In this document: positions 45,181 through 56,778 of the stretch, piece by piece
Layout of the letters: each line of letters opens with the position of its first letter
Numbering within the stretch: position 1 is the stretch's first letter
Source of the DNA: Armillaria gallica
Lineage: Eukaryota > Basidiomycota > Agaricomycetes > Agaricales > Physalacriaceae
Reading direction: 5' to 3'
Length of the DNA: 64,000 bases
Assembly: GCA_037576215.1 (NCBI GenBank)
Contig: JBANDB010000002.1
Span: forward strand, 1-64,000
Program-made: the position numbers and the translations under genes
Notes under the pieces: generated by a model
What the model was told of the DNA's origin: nothing
Databases searched by the model: none
What the model saw: only the letters and a program-made list of their open reading frames with translations

Positions 45181-46090
45181 CTAGGGATAGACGGCTGGCG
45201 GGGCAGATGCATGATGATCTGGATCCCTTGTGGCACGCACGTCGCTGACACGGTGCCTGTCAAAGTGTCCCTCCTCGTGGAAATTCTCATATCCACGACG
45301 AGGATGAGACTCCAACGAAGGCTGAAACTTGCACATCGGTTGCTCTTCGTCATCAGAGGACATAATCGGCGATGGTGGCGGATACCAGACGTACTCGGAT
45401 ACGTTTATCTGATGTTTGTTGTACAGGAGGGATGAGTGAGGGGGAGACGACGAGAGCGTGCGTGAAGGCGACGGTGATAATGGAGCCGGGACGAGAGACC
45501 CGTTGCTGGAATTTGTATGGTTTCGGTAGTGACGGCGCATGTTGGAGTTAACATTGAACCCTCTACCGCACCCTGGAAATGGACATCGGAACGCTACAAA
45601 GATCGATTAGAGACGGGGCAGCATCATGACTGCAATATGGGACTGACGTGTAGCACCTGTATGCGTGTTAACATGTATTCTGAGGCTACTCGGTCTAGTG
45701 AAGCGCTTATTGCACACCGTACAGACGTACTTCCTGTCGCGCTCGCCAATCACGTCTTCGCCTTCTTCACTTGACGTAGAAGTAGACTGACGTCGAAACT
45801 GGGGGAATGTTTGTGGTTGGTGTGGGAGGAAAGCAGCCGAAGGAATATTTTTGCGCAAGCCAGAGGCAGGATCGGGCTGGAGGACGTCAACGGAGGATTG
45901 GCTGTGGTTAATAGGTGGCCGGGCGTAGCCGGACGGAGGGATCAGCGTCGATGGGACACGTCGGACTCCTGGCAAGGTGCGCAGTAGGTGTTCTACCCCA
46001 TGTTAGCTAATCTTCAAAGATGACAAAGATGGAAGGATGAATACCTGGGAATATCTCGTGTATTCCGGGGAGGGAGAGGGTATTGGCCAT
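45181..46090 (-). CDS. C2H2 zinc-finger protein, paralogue B (267 aa)
   Basis: Exons on the minus strand: 46090-46045, 45992-45648, 45593-45181 (804 nt), introns 52 and 54 nt, both phase 1. Same order as paralogue A: SLPGIHEIFP, EHLLR, Ser-rich/acidic TSSEEGED, finger 1 with FTRPSSLRIHVNTHTGAT, finger 2 CPFPGCGRGFNVNSNMRRH, then SEYVWYPPPS. All zinc ligands are present. It is the most diverged of the four in the linker (residues about 30-100), where the otherwise conserved VLRSDP is VLQPDP. Predicted nuclear DNA-binding regulator. Confidence 0.9.
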
Positions 46091-46143
46091 CGTGGATAAT
46101 GGCGAGGTTGGCAGGAAAGAGCGAACACCAATCCGCCGACAGT

Positions 46144-46204
46144 TTATATAGTCGATTTTCTAGATCGGCAAATATCCGCAGGGCTAAGATCGTCCCGATC
46201 TGGA
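46144..46204 (-). promoter_or_regulatory. Conserved promoter of C2H2 paralogue B
   Basis: On the minus strand: AGATCGG (46201-46195), GCGGATATTTGCCGATCT with CCGATCT at 46168-46162, then TATATAA (46150-46144), 60 bp from the ATG. The two half-sites are inverted and span 40 bp. Confidence 0.8.
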
Positions 46205-49200
46205 TGTATTTTAGGACCCAACTTGAAGATTGAGGGCAATCATTCTCCTGGAACCTTCTGGAGACGAATTCGTTTTGAGGCGGTGCTGTGGGTCTATCAT
46301 CGATAGATGTTTCGAAATACGCCGCAATGGCCTGACCCTTGGAGCTTAATTATCGGTAATGAACACAGGCCCTTAGTGTCGTGTATCGAGCTCGGCAGTC
46401 ATAGTCAAATAGTGTTCGCTACACGGTGGGCTCGAACGGGTGCCGCCTCATTTCGATCAATGTCTGATGCCTAAAACAATGCTCGATTAGTGAGAATCGC
46501 ACAAGTATCGGGACAAAACTGCAACTCTAGAATTCATACTTTGTTTCCAGCCAATAACAAACTTATAGGCATTTAACCTATGCATCAGATCTCAATCGAG
46601 CGTCATCCAGACTAAGTCACAGATCGATACTGCGACAAAATCACAGATATTCTATTCCGTTTCGTCAATGTCCCTGGTACCAGATCGCTTGATAAATGCG
46701 GTGCAGTAGATGAATGACATCGATGCTAGCGGTACTGTACTGCTAAGCATCAGCATTAATCACCCAGTAAGAGACGGACAACGCACCGTGACCCAGTCTG
46801 TTTCAAAGAATAGATGTGCGGTTAAACCGGAGAGCTTGTGACGACATACGTCTGTACATCAGGGCCATCACAATCATGATTTATATATCTCGTATGACGG
46901 CCGTCGGGTATGTTCTTAGCGTTACCCTGTAAAGAAATTCAGTACGCCTTCGGCGGAAGAGCCAGCATTTCCCCACCCCGCCGAAAGAGCTGATGGAAAC
47001 TCGGAGGTTCTTGTTGTGCAGACCATCGTCCCGGAGAATGCTCACAGAACCCCGACTACATCTGTCAAGATATGTCAGCAGCAGCAGCAGCAATGTCCAG
47101 TGCACCAACACCAAGGATGCAGCGGCAAGGGTCGACGCGCCTAACTCTCTATAAGCTCGAGCCCCACGAATACAATCAAGGACGCACTATTGATATTGAT
47201 CCCTTGCCCAGTCCATTCCAAGTTAGCCGCTGTTCTTTAGCTATATCCAAAAGAAGCGTAAATTCGTCCTAGACGCAAGGGCACCAGAGCGGTGAAAGAC
47301 AATCGGCAAGCGAAGCGCGCTATGGCATGACGAAGACTGAAAAGAAGGTGCCGTCGGCAACATCCGTTCTTACATGCCCGAAGCGTCTCGGACCGCAACC
47401 GGGCCGCCTTGTGCCTTTGAGAGCTAAGCGCTCAACAAGCGCTACCTAAGTGTTTTGTCGGCACTTTGAACTCCACTCGTTACCGACAATGTCCTAATTT
47501 TAATACGATACAAAATGAATGGAATGCATGTGTCTGTTTAAAGGCCTTTTTGGCTCATGCGTACAATCTACAGCTGCATTGTGTCGCTGGGTATATCTAT
47601 GGTACAGTATTTTTCATGCGTCTTTTCTACCTCCACATATAATAAGTATTTCAGTACAGATCCACGGAGCAGCCGTCACCCACTTTATATAATATCTAGA
47701 CTTTATACAACAAGGTCCGTACACGATACAGTACTTGAATTATTCAGCGAAGAGGCGCTTACTGATACCATTAGCGCCCAATTATACTTCTTTCACACGT
47801 CAATTCATGTCAGACGTACGACATACATTTTACCTGTCACCTCCCACCCACCGGTCTTGTTACGCCCTCCAATACTTACACAAAGTTGATACTGATCCTT
47901 CGCTTAGGACCACGTTCACACAGCGTCTACAGGTTCTTCCCACGTCAAAGGATTTATCAACGTTCCCCGTTCATAACATGACGCTGACGCCTGACGACAT
48001 GTACTTTATTTCCAGTGTTGTCAGGAAGTGGGCACACGGACACCCACTCTAAGATGCTTGTGGCGAAATGGACAGGTAGACATACGACGCTGGCCTATCG
48101 CCACACGGTTCAAGTAGAAATTAGACTAACACGACAAGTGATACCGTGAGATGAGTTCCTCCCTAGCGTATCATTGAAGTCATCCGTCAATACGATGCGT
48201 ACCAAGCATGCAGTGACTGTCTCCGCTAAAAAGTACCGTTTGACAAGTGAGCGTGCCGCCAACGTTGAAATATTGAATAAGACACTGACAGTTCGAGATC
48301 CGTCTGTACAGGAAATAAGGTCCGGTACAGGTAGAATGTAGGAGCGTACGCACCTGTCATACTATGTGCTTTATATCAGCGCATAGGCGCTCTGAACAAT
48401 GCGACTCTAGCAACCAATCCCTTCGAATATCAATAACTGTCGATCTAAAGTCCGTATGGTACATTTAATTGACTGTCATCAAGTTACGGAAGGGACTGGT
48501 TCGAGTCTCGTAATACTCAAATCCTGGTCATAGATGGAGGCGGTACATTTTTCCGGCGGAAAAACGAGACCCCAAAATGTCGTGACATTTTATTCGAACT
48601 TCTGATGGTAAAGTTTAGTTCACAAAAATAAGTTGACAGATGAGATATTTTCCATACTCTTTGGGGGTAGGGAAACGGGCCAGAAAAACAGAATAAATAA
48701 GGCATTTCCCGCGGTCAGGACAAAGGAAGACGCATTTGATTGGCGGAAAAGAGGCTGTTTTTTGGTATGGGAAAGGAGCGCTAAATAGGATTAATTATTC
48801 AATGTGTTTTCGGTATCCCATTTTTCAGCGTACAAAGGGAGAGAAAAGTCGCAACATTTTCAGAATATATCTTTCCGTCTTGGAAAGGAACCGGCCCCAG
48901 CAGTGATTGTATAAACGGAGAAGCAGCCATCCTCTCGGAAAGAGATTAGACGAGCCTGCTCTATGAGTAAAACCAAGAACATACCAACGGCAAGTCAGGC
49001 CAATTTTAGCCTCGTAACCTAGCCCAGTACTCCCATTTTCAAAAGTTCCTTGATGACGTCGCGAAACTGTCCTACAAGAGCAAATCACTGCCAGCTTAAG
49101 GAAAGTGAACCAAGTACTTACGCATGCCGTCTTTAACCTTGGGCCCACCCCGGCGGATTTTTTCACCTTAGGTGACCGATTATCGTAGCATAAACCGAAT

Positions 49201-49429
49201 TCTATCCTGTAAGAAAATCCCAGCTTTGCGGTATGCTTGGACGTCCCGAATCAAGAGTCACAACGTTACATAATCGGAGAGCTCCGAATCTTATTTTCGC
49301 TCCGTCATGGCTTTCGAAGTATGATCCAAATCTACCTCCTCCTTCCTAGAGAATAAACCGCAAGCGGTTTAGCTCGTCACTCCTTGATTCTAGATTCTGA
49401 TTTCTGATGACTTACCTTCGATGCAACAG
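46205..49429. other. Long non-coding stretch; (CAG)n tract
   Basis: No supportable gene. A short GCA/CAG microsatellite lies at about 47073-47091. Plus frames at 47557-47889 and 47735-48052 overlap each other in different phases and neither is convincing. Confidence 0.45.
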
Positions 49430-50290
49430 CACCTTAATTTCCAGGACGTCAATCCTTCATTTATGAAGGTAGAGCGGGGGTCCATCTACCGACCCCGAGG
49501 CTCCGGAATTCATCTTAATTCTTATGAGGCCACTCTCCAAGCCCTTGCTCTTGCTCTTAGTTTTCCCTTCCCAGTACTTAGCGACGATCTGAACCGTGGA
49601 ACGCTGATTGGAGTAGTTTCACCTCCGTTCCTCCCCAATTTGATGCCTTCCGTATAGCTACGCTTCGAATGACGCTTTCTGTATACTCCGAGGATCGGTG
49701 GTTCGCACATATCCTGCGGGGCCACTCCGCTCTACGTGCCCTAGCCTAAGAGAGAATTCCTTCCTGGGCCAGCCTAACTTCATCGGATCTGCACCTGCGT
49801 CGGAACATGGCGTAGCGCAGCTTCATCTCCTGCCTTATTTCGCATGCCTCCCGAAGCAATACTCTCTACAAACGATGTTATCCTCATAATGCGTGTTCCG
49901 TTCATTCCCTTCTTTTCCCGATCTACTCTGCTACCTTCCTCCTTTCGTGTAATTACTCTAACTGTCTTGCTTGTCTGTATTAATAAAGGGTCTCAGTTCA
50001 TATCAGGTTAGCCACGACGCGACCCTGCTTGAAACTCTAATATCTGGTCCATACAGCGTCGAGCATCGTATTCTAGCCCCACGCCACACGACGTTAGTGA
50101 TCGCTATCAATTCAGTCTCCGTTTCATTTCTAATATTTTCCCTCCCAATCGAGCATGCCTATTAACCGTAAAGCGCTGTGCGTTACCAGGGTCCTCGGAT
50201 AGCTAGCCGACTGCGGATCCATGATGTGGATCACTAGCTGATTTTCGTGTTGGGACCTTTTTGATTTAGTAGTCGTGATGCATCACGAGA
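49430..50290 (+). repeat. Subtelomeric repeat R1, copy 1
   Basis: Starts with GACGTCAATCC...TATGAAGGTAGAGCGG (from about 49443), continues through CCGAGG blocks and ends with GATTTTCGTGTTGGGA (50240-50255) and a perfect 12-bp palindrome GTGATGCATCAC (50275-50286). Diverged copies: 53780-54310 in the same orientation and 59995-60595 inverted. No coding capacity; possibly a solo LTR or other element remnant. Confidence 0.75.
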
Positions 50291-51454
50291 AAATATCAAG
50301 TACTGCGTTGCGAAGTCTGAACGTAATCCTTTTAACACTAACCACACCCTGGTTCAACGCTGATTGGCGCTCGAGTGATGAGTGAATTGCTTGCGCTGCG
50401 ATTCATGACCTCCTCCCGCCTCCCATTACCCGAACCCCACGGACAGGTACCCCCGCTACTTGGGACCATCTTATACTCATCAGGCCTGTCACTGGAGCGA
50501 GCCTGGAACATGGTACACCATGGCTAAGCAACTGCACTGATACGTCTCCACAAAGGAAAGGAAAGGAAACCCTGATGCGTCGCAGATACAGCTATGATTC
50601 GACATGACAAACCATCTTATACCGACCATCAGATGGAAAGGGAGAGAGATTCCCATCCGTGAACGCGGCAAGTAAATATATTACCGTCAAATCACCATGA
50701 ACGAGCAGCGGCATAGGTTCATTTTGCTTTCAATTGCTCTATTTCTTCGGTTGCTTTGCATAATAATTGTCTCTTTCTTCTCAGCTACGTTTGCGAGCAA
50801 GTTTCTCTTTGTGCCTAGAATCGGGACCGCACTATCTTGTTCGGAAGGCTTTCGAGTCGACAAACGCTGGCATCATCGGTGTTGTAAAAACAAACGTCTC
50901 GTCTTCACAAGTTTTCAAGCTCATCCCCCGATGTATTTGTTCGTCAATGATCTAATTCGTTTCAAGGATAACTGGTAACCTTCTACATTCCAATCTGCTT
51001 CACTCCTCCGTCAATTCGCCATCTCGGTTTTCCCGCTTCGGCTTCGGTGTATGACTTACCTCCTGGTTTTGTCACTAAGTAATCCAGCAGAACTACCTCA
51101 ATCGACCGTTGTTCAAGCCGGATTCCCGCGTCGTCAGGAGGTAAAGCCGGTAATCATTGAGACGGTACTCTTTATAACCAGGATGTACATCAGACCCTGA
51201 ACACAAGTATGGCTCTCACGGGCAAGAGACGGGCAGTGTGGAATACGGGCACTGTCGGGCATCAAGGTATTCCGCCCGTCACGGAGAAGCCCTCGAGCTC
51301 CGCGCAGGGCGGGAGGATTACGCGTCAGAATGGTCGGAGCTTGAGCTACAGAGGTAGCTATGAGTCAACGTTATCCACACATCTTTCGGACGGTGTGTGC
51401 CGTTTTATGAAAGAGAGTGGGAGTCATAGAAACATTCCTCGGATGTGGTTTACT
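50291..51454. other. Non-coding spacer within the repeat zone
   Basis: No gene. Short frames only; the sequence around 51209-51450 contains repeated GCGCAGGGCGGGA words. Confidence 0.4.
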
Positions 51455-51890
51455 CGGATGAAAAGATCCGCGCAGGGCGGGACTGAGTTGGAGAAGCGCA
51501 GACGGGTGATTTTCAAGTAGCCGTAGATGTTCTTGAGGAAGCGCTAGCGCGACTGTGGTTCAGTACAAGATGGAGCTGTATCGTACTAGCTCTAGAAAGA
51601 CTTGCTGTACTTTGTAGTCCTCGGGAAGACAAAAAGAAGTGGCAGATCGTGGAGTAACGCATGTGAATCTCCCTCGTGCTGATGCAGATCCCGAGAGAAG
51701 GCCAGTGCTAATAAAAGGGCGCCTCGGAGGGACGATGAGGCTATGTGCGGATGCCTCAAAGTTCATGCGCATGATACAGCACGTAGGTCGGAAATGACTG
51801 CGAGTTTTCCTAAATAGGACATGAGTGGGAGAAGAGATCATCGCTCGTGGCTATCAGCAGATCAGCGCTATGAATAAAGGCTCTCGCCGA
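51455..51890. repeat. Subtelomeric repeat R2, copy 1
   Basis: Shares with 55070-55360 an ordered series of blocks: AGATCCGCGCAG, GTAGCCGT, GTCCTCGG.AGAC, GCAGATCGTGGAGT, GATGCAGATCCCG and CCTCGGA.GGA. Same orientation, same order after R1 in both places. Confidence 0.75.
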
Positions 51891-53779
51891 GACGGGAGTG
51901 ACGATGTTGCGTGGGAGAATGACGCGCAGTGACGTCAAGCCCGCACAAAACCTCGACCTCGCAGTCGACACACACCCCCCTGTGTATAACCGCCGCTTCT
52001 GCTTTTCTGATTGTGGCGTGGCGAATGTGCTGATAATCCAAAAGCGGATTCATTTGTGCTAGTGTCAAAGATATATTTCCAGATCGAGATGACTGTCGAT
52101 CTAGAAGGGGGTGTCCGTCTAGCCTTTCCTCCTGGCAGTTGCGCTCCCGAGCGTATGGCAGGCGACATTAATGAATGCCAGGCGGGGCCGCGCGGTGGAC
52201 AACCGTCGATGGCAGCACCAAAGCAAGGAAGAGCCGTCTCTCGCACAAGGGATACGGGTCTAGAACCAAGTTTTTGAAAAAGGAACATATAGCCCCCGAC
52301 TGTGAGTGACTAAGATAGTTCCTGATGGTGGATCATTGTTCACGTACATAGGCCAACGCGCTGAAAGTTTAAAAACACGACATATCACGAGAAGGTCAAG
52401 GCATGCATCACGTACCTCTATTTCAATGCGGAGCCTTTATCGTGACGTTGCCTTTCGTAATGGGTGTTGAAGAAAGGTTACGCTGGTATAACAAAAACAG
52501 CCGATTCTCCGTTGACTAGAATTCATGTCTTTGAAACGACCGACGGTTAGTGCCCTGTGGACATCTGTAGTTCTCCTACAGAAAAAAACATGGTTTGTAC
52601 GTACGAATGAATATCGTACGAAACGAGGTTTTCTTTGTTACATTGACTGTTTCGGAGGTTTTTCAGACGTATATCTTCTGAACATACGACGCTCAGTTGT
52701 TATGTTTCGAAGTGCATATCAATGTCATACCGTTGAGTGCTGGACACCAGCACGAATGACAATCATCTCCTGGAGACGTGCATCACCGATAGACATTTCC
52801 ATGACAGCACCGCTCATGAGTGAGTCATTCTGAACAAGAACTCGTGTACCTTGATTAAAACAGCGGTGTTGCATATGGCGCCCAAATGCATGCCGTTTGA
52901 TTAATACTCTCAATGAACGTCTTAATTGTAAGTAAAAGACAAAAGACACACCTCCGAAGAGATCGACATTCCGTTTGCAGAGATCGTGGTACCTGCAATT
53001 AATGCGCATTGTGAAGGTGCTTCCGTCGCATCGTCAAGGCGCCGATTATCCCGCCTAGTAGGGACGGCGGCTTCAGCACGTGAGAATACCTTTAATGGGT
53101 ATGCGTACTTATACATCAATCAGCGTTAGATATCACTTCGCCTCATATATTCAAACTCGAGCCTGGCGAACTCGCCTTATGAAGCTCGGAGGCTAGGAAC
53201 TGACGAAATAGTATGCTCCCGATACCTACGCATCAGCCAATATATTAATGGCCGTATCACGAAAATGGGTCGAAAGCGTACCTTAGAGAAACAGTATGTA
53301 TCAAGATCAAGCAGGAACCGTGGGACGCAGCCTCACGTCTACCGCCCTACTATACTGTAGTAACGAACAAGACGACACATGCAACCGAAGCATGAGGCAC
53401 AGAAATCGGGCCCGCCGGGCTTCGCTGGAAAACGAGTCGATGTGCAAGTGGAACGGAGTCCCAAACAAAAAACCACGTACCCCCCAGAACTCAGACAAGT
53501 GTCGCAGCCCACAATTACTTTAGCGAATGAAACTTTGAACATAAAGACCAACGACCAAGTCTTCAAGTCCTCGCCAAGCCCTCGTACTCCTTTCCTATGG
53601 ATCAAAGTTGGGAAGAGAAAGCAAAAGGGGATTACATAACCCATTTGCAGCTCCGTCGTTTTTTTTTGCCCACGCTTTAGAGTTATCCATATCCCACTAT
53701 CATATGCCTTTTCTAATCGCCCTGTCTTTCTTATTTCTGCCACTCCGAAGGCTTTGTGCTCACGACGCTATAATTGATC
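51891..53779. other. Non-coding spacer between repeat copies
   Basis: Two overlapping frames (52011-52277 plus, 51935-52288 minus) show no protein family. Nothing else supportable. Confidence 0.4.
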
Positions 53780-54310
53780 TCTAACAACGTCAATCCCCCA
53801 CTAAGTATGAAGGTAGAGGGCCCCCATTATCTGACTCCGAGGACCCGGACTTTTACACAAAGTTGTTGTTATCCTTCCTACTAGCAGCCAAAGAATCTCC
53901 ACATGCATGAGAACCCTCCACTTACCTCCGAACTTTATGCCTTTTGTTTTCTCTACTAGCCAGTTAGCGAGTCTTCTCCCGTTTCTCGTCAATTCATTGC
54001 CCTCGGACCTTTTTTTGTTCTTGCTTCCCGTCTTTCCTTGTATTTGGGACCCCAAATTCATTCCCTCGGGAGTTTTGATTTCGTCTATTCCCTCACCTTT
54101 CTTCTCCCGGACCTGAGTGATTGTGACTGGATCCCCCTTTACTTGTTTCTGGAGGGTAAACCTGCGCTCATAAAGTCTCATGACATGTTACCACGCGCTC
54201 AAGGAACCGTCCTCCCACCCTCCCCGATTTTCATGTTGGGATCTTATTTTAAGATAGCGCCCCGGAAAGTTATCCGTGTGGGCGGGAGGGGAGGATTGAA
54301 TCATTCATCA
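53780..54310 (+). repeat. Subtelomeric repeat R1, copy 2
   Basis: AACGTCAATCCCCCACTAAG then TATGAAGGTAGAG at the left, AACCGTCCTCCC...GATTTTCATGTTGGGATC at the right, then ATCCGTGTGGGCGGGAGGGG; each block has a counterpart in copies 1 and 3. Confidence 0.75.
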
Positions 54311-55069
54311 GCGCTAATCTTTAGAACAGTATTAGGTTCTTCCGACCTTGTGATGTGTTATCAAAACTCATGCAAATGGTCCTCAACAACATCGCAATTA
54401 AGCTGATTTCAGCCAATGCGACGGTAACTGCCAACTGCGGGAGGTTCAACGTTCAACGTTCATGAGCGAAATATGCCGATGCCCTTGCCCTTGAAAGAGT
54501 GACGTAATTTCATTTTCTCTGTCCGTTCCGTCATGTCAAATTTAATTTCTTCTGTTCCTAGACAATAATTGCCTCTTCTCTTTGAATTTTCTGGCGTACA
54601 AGTCGAGGTGCGAGGGCTAAGAGTCTCTGTTAAGTGTTGAGTGTATTCTTACCCTCTTACTCATCGCTTAGAATTATCCGAAGCGGGGGATATAACTCCT
54701 TTACGGGGCGAGGTTAATGGTTCATGAGGCGATGCCTATCAACACTCGAGGTCCTATTCTCTTCCTATCGTTTCAAGCTCTTGACAGATACGAGTTTCGC
54801 AAGTAGGATACCCAGAAATCTCACTCGACCACCATCAAGAAGAAGTCTTTGTCGTCAGGGATGGCCGGATAGTGAACCGATGATCTTTATTTTCGGCGCG
54901 TGATTATCATATGGCTAAGTATCAAAGTTTCACGGGCATGGGTAGGTAGGCAAGGTTGAATCCGCACGCCACGGAGACGAAGAGGGAGTTTTCTAGATAA
55001 CCGAGTGGGTCATGGAGTTACATGGAAAGAGGTTCTGAGTCATCGAGTGCTAATAGACGCCTTACCTAG

Positions 55070-55360
55070 GTGGATGAACAGATCCGCGCAGAGTGGAGAA
55101 GAGATGCGGATAATTTCTTGGTAGCCGTGGATTGATGCAAATTGGCGCCACATCGTGTAGGTCCTCGGAGAGACTAAAATGAAGACGCAGATCGTGGAGT
55201 CAAAGCGTACTAAGAATGAGAATCTTCCTTTCCTCACGCAGATGCAGATCCCGGAAGAAAAGAAGTCATGCTAGTAGAGGGACCCCTCGGACGGAAGTTC
55301 CAATGAGAGGTGGGAATGAGAGGGTAATGATCACCGCCCGTGGTTAATCAGGAGATCTGC
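55070..55360. repeat. Subtelomeric repeat R2, copy 2
   Basis: Shortened, diverged counterpart of 51455-51890, about 0.8 kb downstream of R1 copy 2. Confidence 0.75.
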
Positions 55361-55747
55361 GCAGTACGCAGTGCCAACTAACCAACCAACGGTCAACCTG
55401 GAGATGTCTGGGAAATAACGGTTGAATTTTGGAAGAAACAGCCGTGTTTGAGGGTCCGCGCGCGCATGGGACTTGGTTCCAGGCGTAGCAAGATCGTCGT
55501 TCCTGGTGACGTCAGCACCCAAGCTCGGACGGACGGAGAGGGGCACCCGAAGCAAATGGGGAAACGCAGTGTATAATGGGATCCTCCCCGGTCACACGCA
55601 CGCAGCAATACAGCCACCGAACATGATTGTGGCGCCGGCACGCTTGACGAACGAAGATCCACATTCACCCCTCACAAAAGCAGGATTCTTATGGGCGGTG
55701 TCAGAGAGATGATTGTCATTGATGGCTGGGCCTAACCGGGGATACAT

Positions 55748-55812
55748 CCAGATCGGGAAGATCTCGGTACTGCGGATAGTTGCCGATCTAGCAAAGAGGC
55801 ATCACTATATAA
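55748..55812 (+). promoter_or_regulatory. Conserved promoter of C2H2 paralogue C
   Basis: AGATCGG (55750-55756) within CCAGATCGGGAAGATCTCGG, then GCGGATAGTTGCCGATCT with CCGATCT at 55783-55789, then TATATAA (55806-55812), 52 bp from the ATG. Half-sites inverted, span 40 bp. Confidence 0.82.
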
Positions 55813-55857
55813 CTGTCGGCTGATTGGCGTTCGTTCTTTCCTCCCCACCCACTCACG

Positions 55858-56778
55858 ATGAACACGAGTCCTGTTTCCCTGCCCAGCATACACGAGATGT
55901 TCCCAGGTGCTCATCCCCCATGTTTGTCATCGTGAATGATTAGCTAACTAGTAGTTGCTTACAGAGCATCTGCTGCGCGTCCCGCCCGAAGCGCGCGTGA
56001 AAGGCAGCGCCCCTCCGACGCTCATACCTTCCCACGCTACACGATACTCATTCGACGTGCTCCGGTCCGACCCCGCGGCAGGGTCTCTCACGCACATCGC
56101 ATCCTCCGCGTCGCTCCCATACCAACCGCAGTCTTTCCCACCGCCACGCCGCGAGTCCACCCCCATCTCCAGTGAAGATGACGAGGATGGCACCAAGGAG
56201 GGCAAGAAACATGTTTGCACGACCTGTCACAAGCGTTTCAATCGGCCTAGCAGTCTCAGAATCCATATTAACACGCATACAGGTGCTACCCGTGAGTCTC
56301 CATTTCATTTCCCATTTGACGCATCCCTGATCGTCTTGTGCTCTCAGCATTCCGGTGCCCATTCCCTGGCTGCGGCCGTGAATTCAATGTGAACTCCAAC
56401 ATGCGTCGTCACTACCGGAACCATACCAACCCCGGCGCAGCCTCTCTCTTCCCTACTCCTTCCTCTGCACACCCCTCGTATCCCTCTTCCCCTTCTTCTT
56501 CTTCGCATCCGAGTCAGAAACGCCGGATATCCAAATCCGAATACGTATGGCACCCACCATCATCCTCGAGCACGTCATCCGATGATGAAGATGACGAACA
56601 GTCGATGCATAGGGTTCATCGTGCGAGAGAAGAGTACCGTTCTCAGGGGTATGAGCGGAGAGAACGATACGAGGAACGGTACGAGGACAGGGAATATGAT
56701 CGACGCAGGATGAGCAGCGCGAGGGACGAATATAATTATGGAGCCACAGCGAGGCACTCGTATGCGAGGGGCCGTTAA
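55858..56778 (+). CDS. C2H2 zinc-finger protein, paralogue C (268 aa)
   Basis: Exons are 55858-55906, 55965-56291, 56348-56778 (807 nt), introns 58 and 56 nt, both phase 1. N-terminal SLPSIHEMFP, EHLLRVPPE, YSFDVLRSDPAA, SSEDDEDG, finger 1 (CTTCHKRFNRPSSLRIHINTH), finger 2 (CPFPGCGREFNVNSNMRRHY), then Ser/Pro-rich sequence, SEYVWHP, an acidic SSDDEDDE run and an Arg/Glu/Tyr-rich C-terminus (ERRERYEERYEDREYDRRR). Predicted DNA-binding regulator; the charged tail resembles an RS/RE-type low-complexity segment and is longer here than in A or D. All zinc ligands intact. Confidence 0.92.

Noticed and set aside
47072..47272. Plus-strand frame starting in the CAG tract (Met-Ser-Ala5)
   Set aside because: Ala run comes from the microsatellite; the remainder shows no conserved feature.
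48490..48515. GGTTCGAGTC, resembling a tRNA B box
   Set aside because: No acceptor, D or anticodon stem could be folded around it.
52011..52277. 88-codon plus-strand frame in the repeat zone
   Set aside because: Overlapped by an equally long antisense frame; no family.
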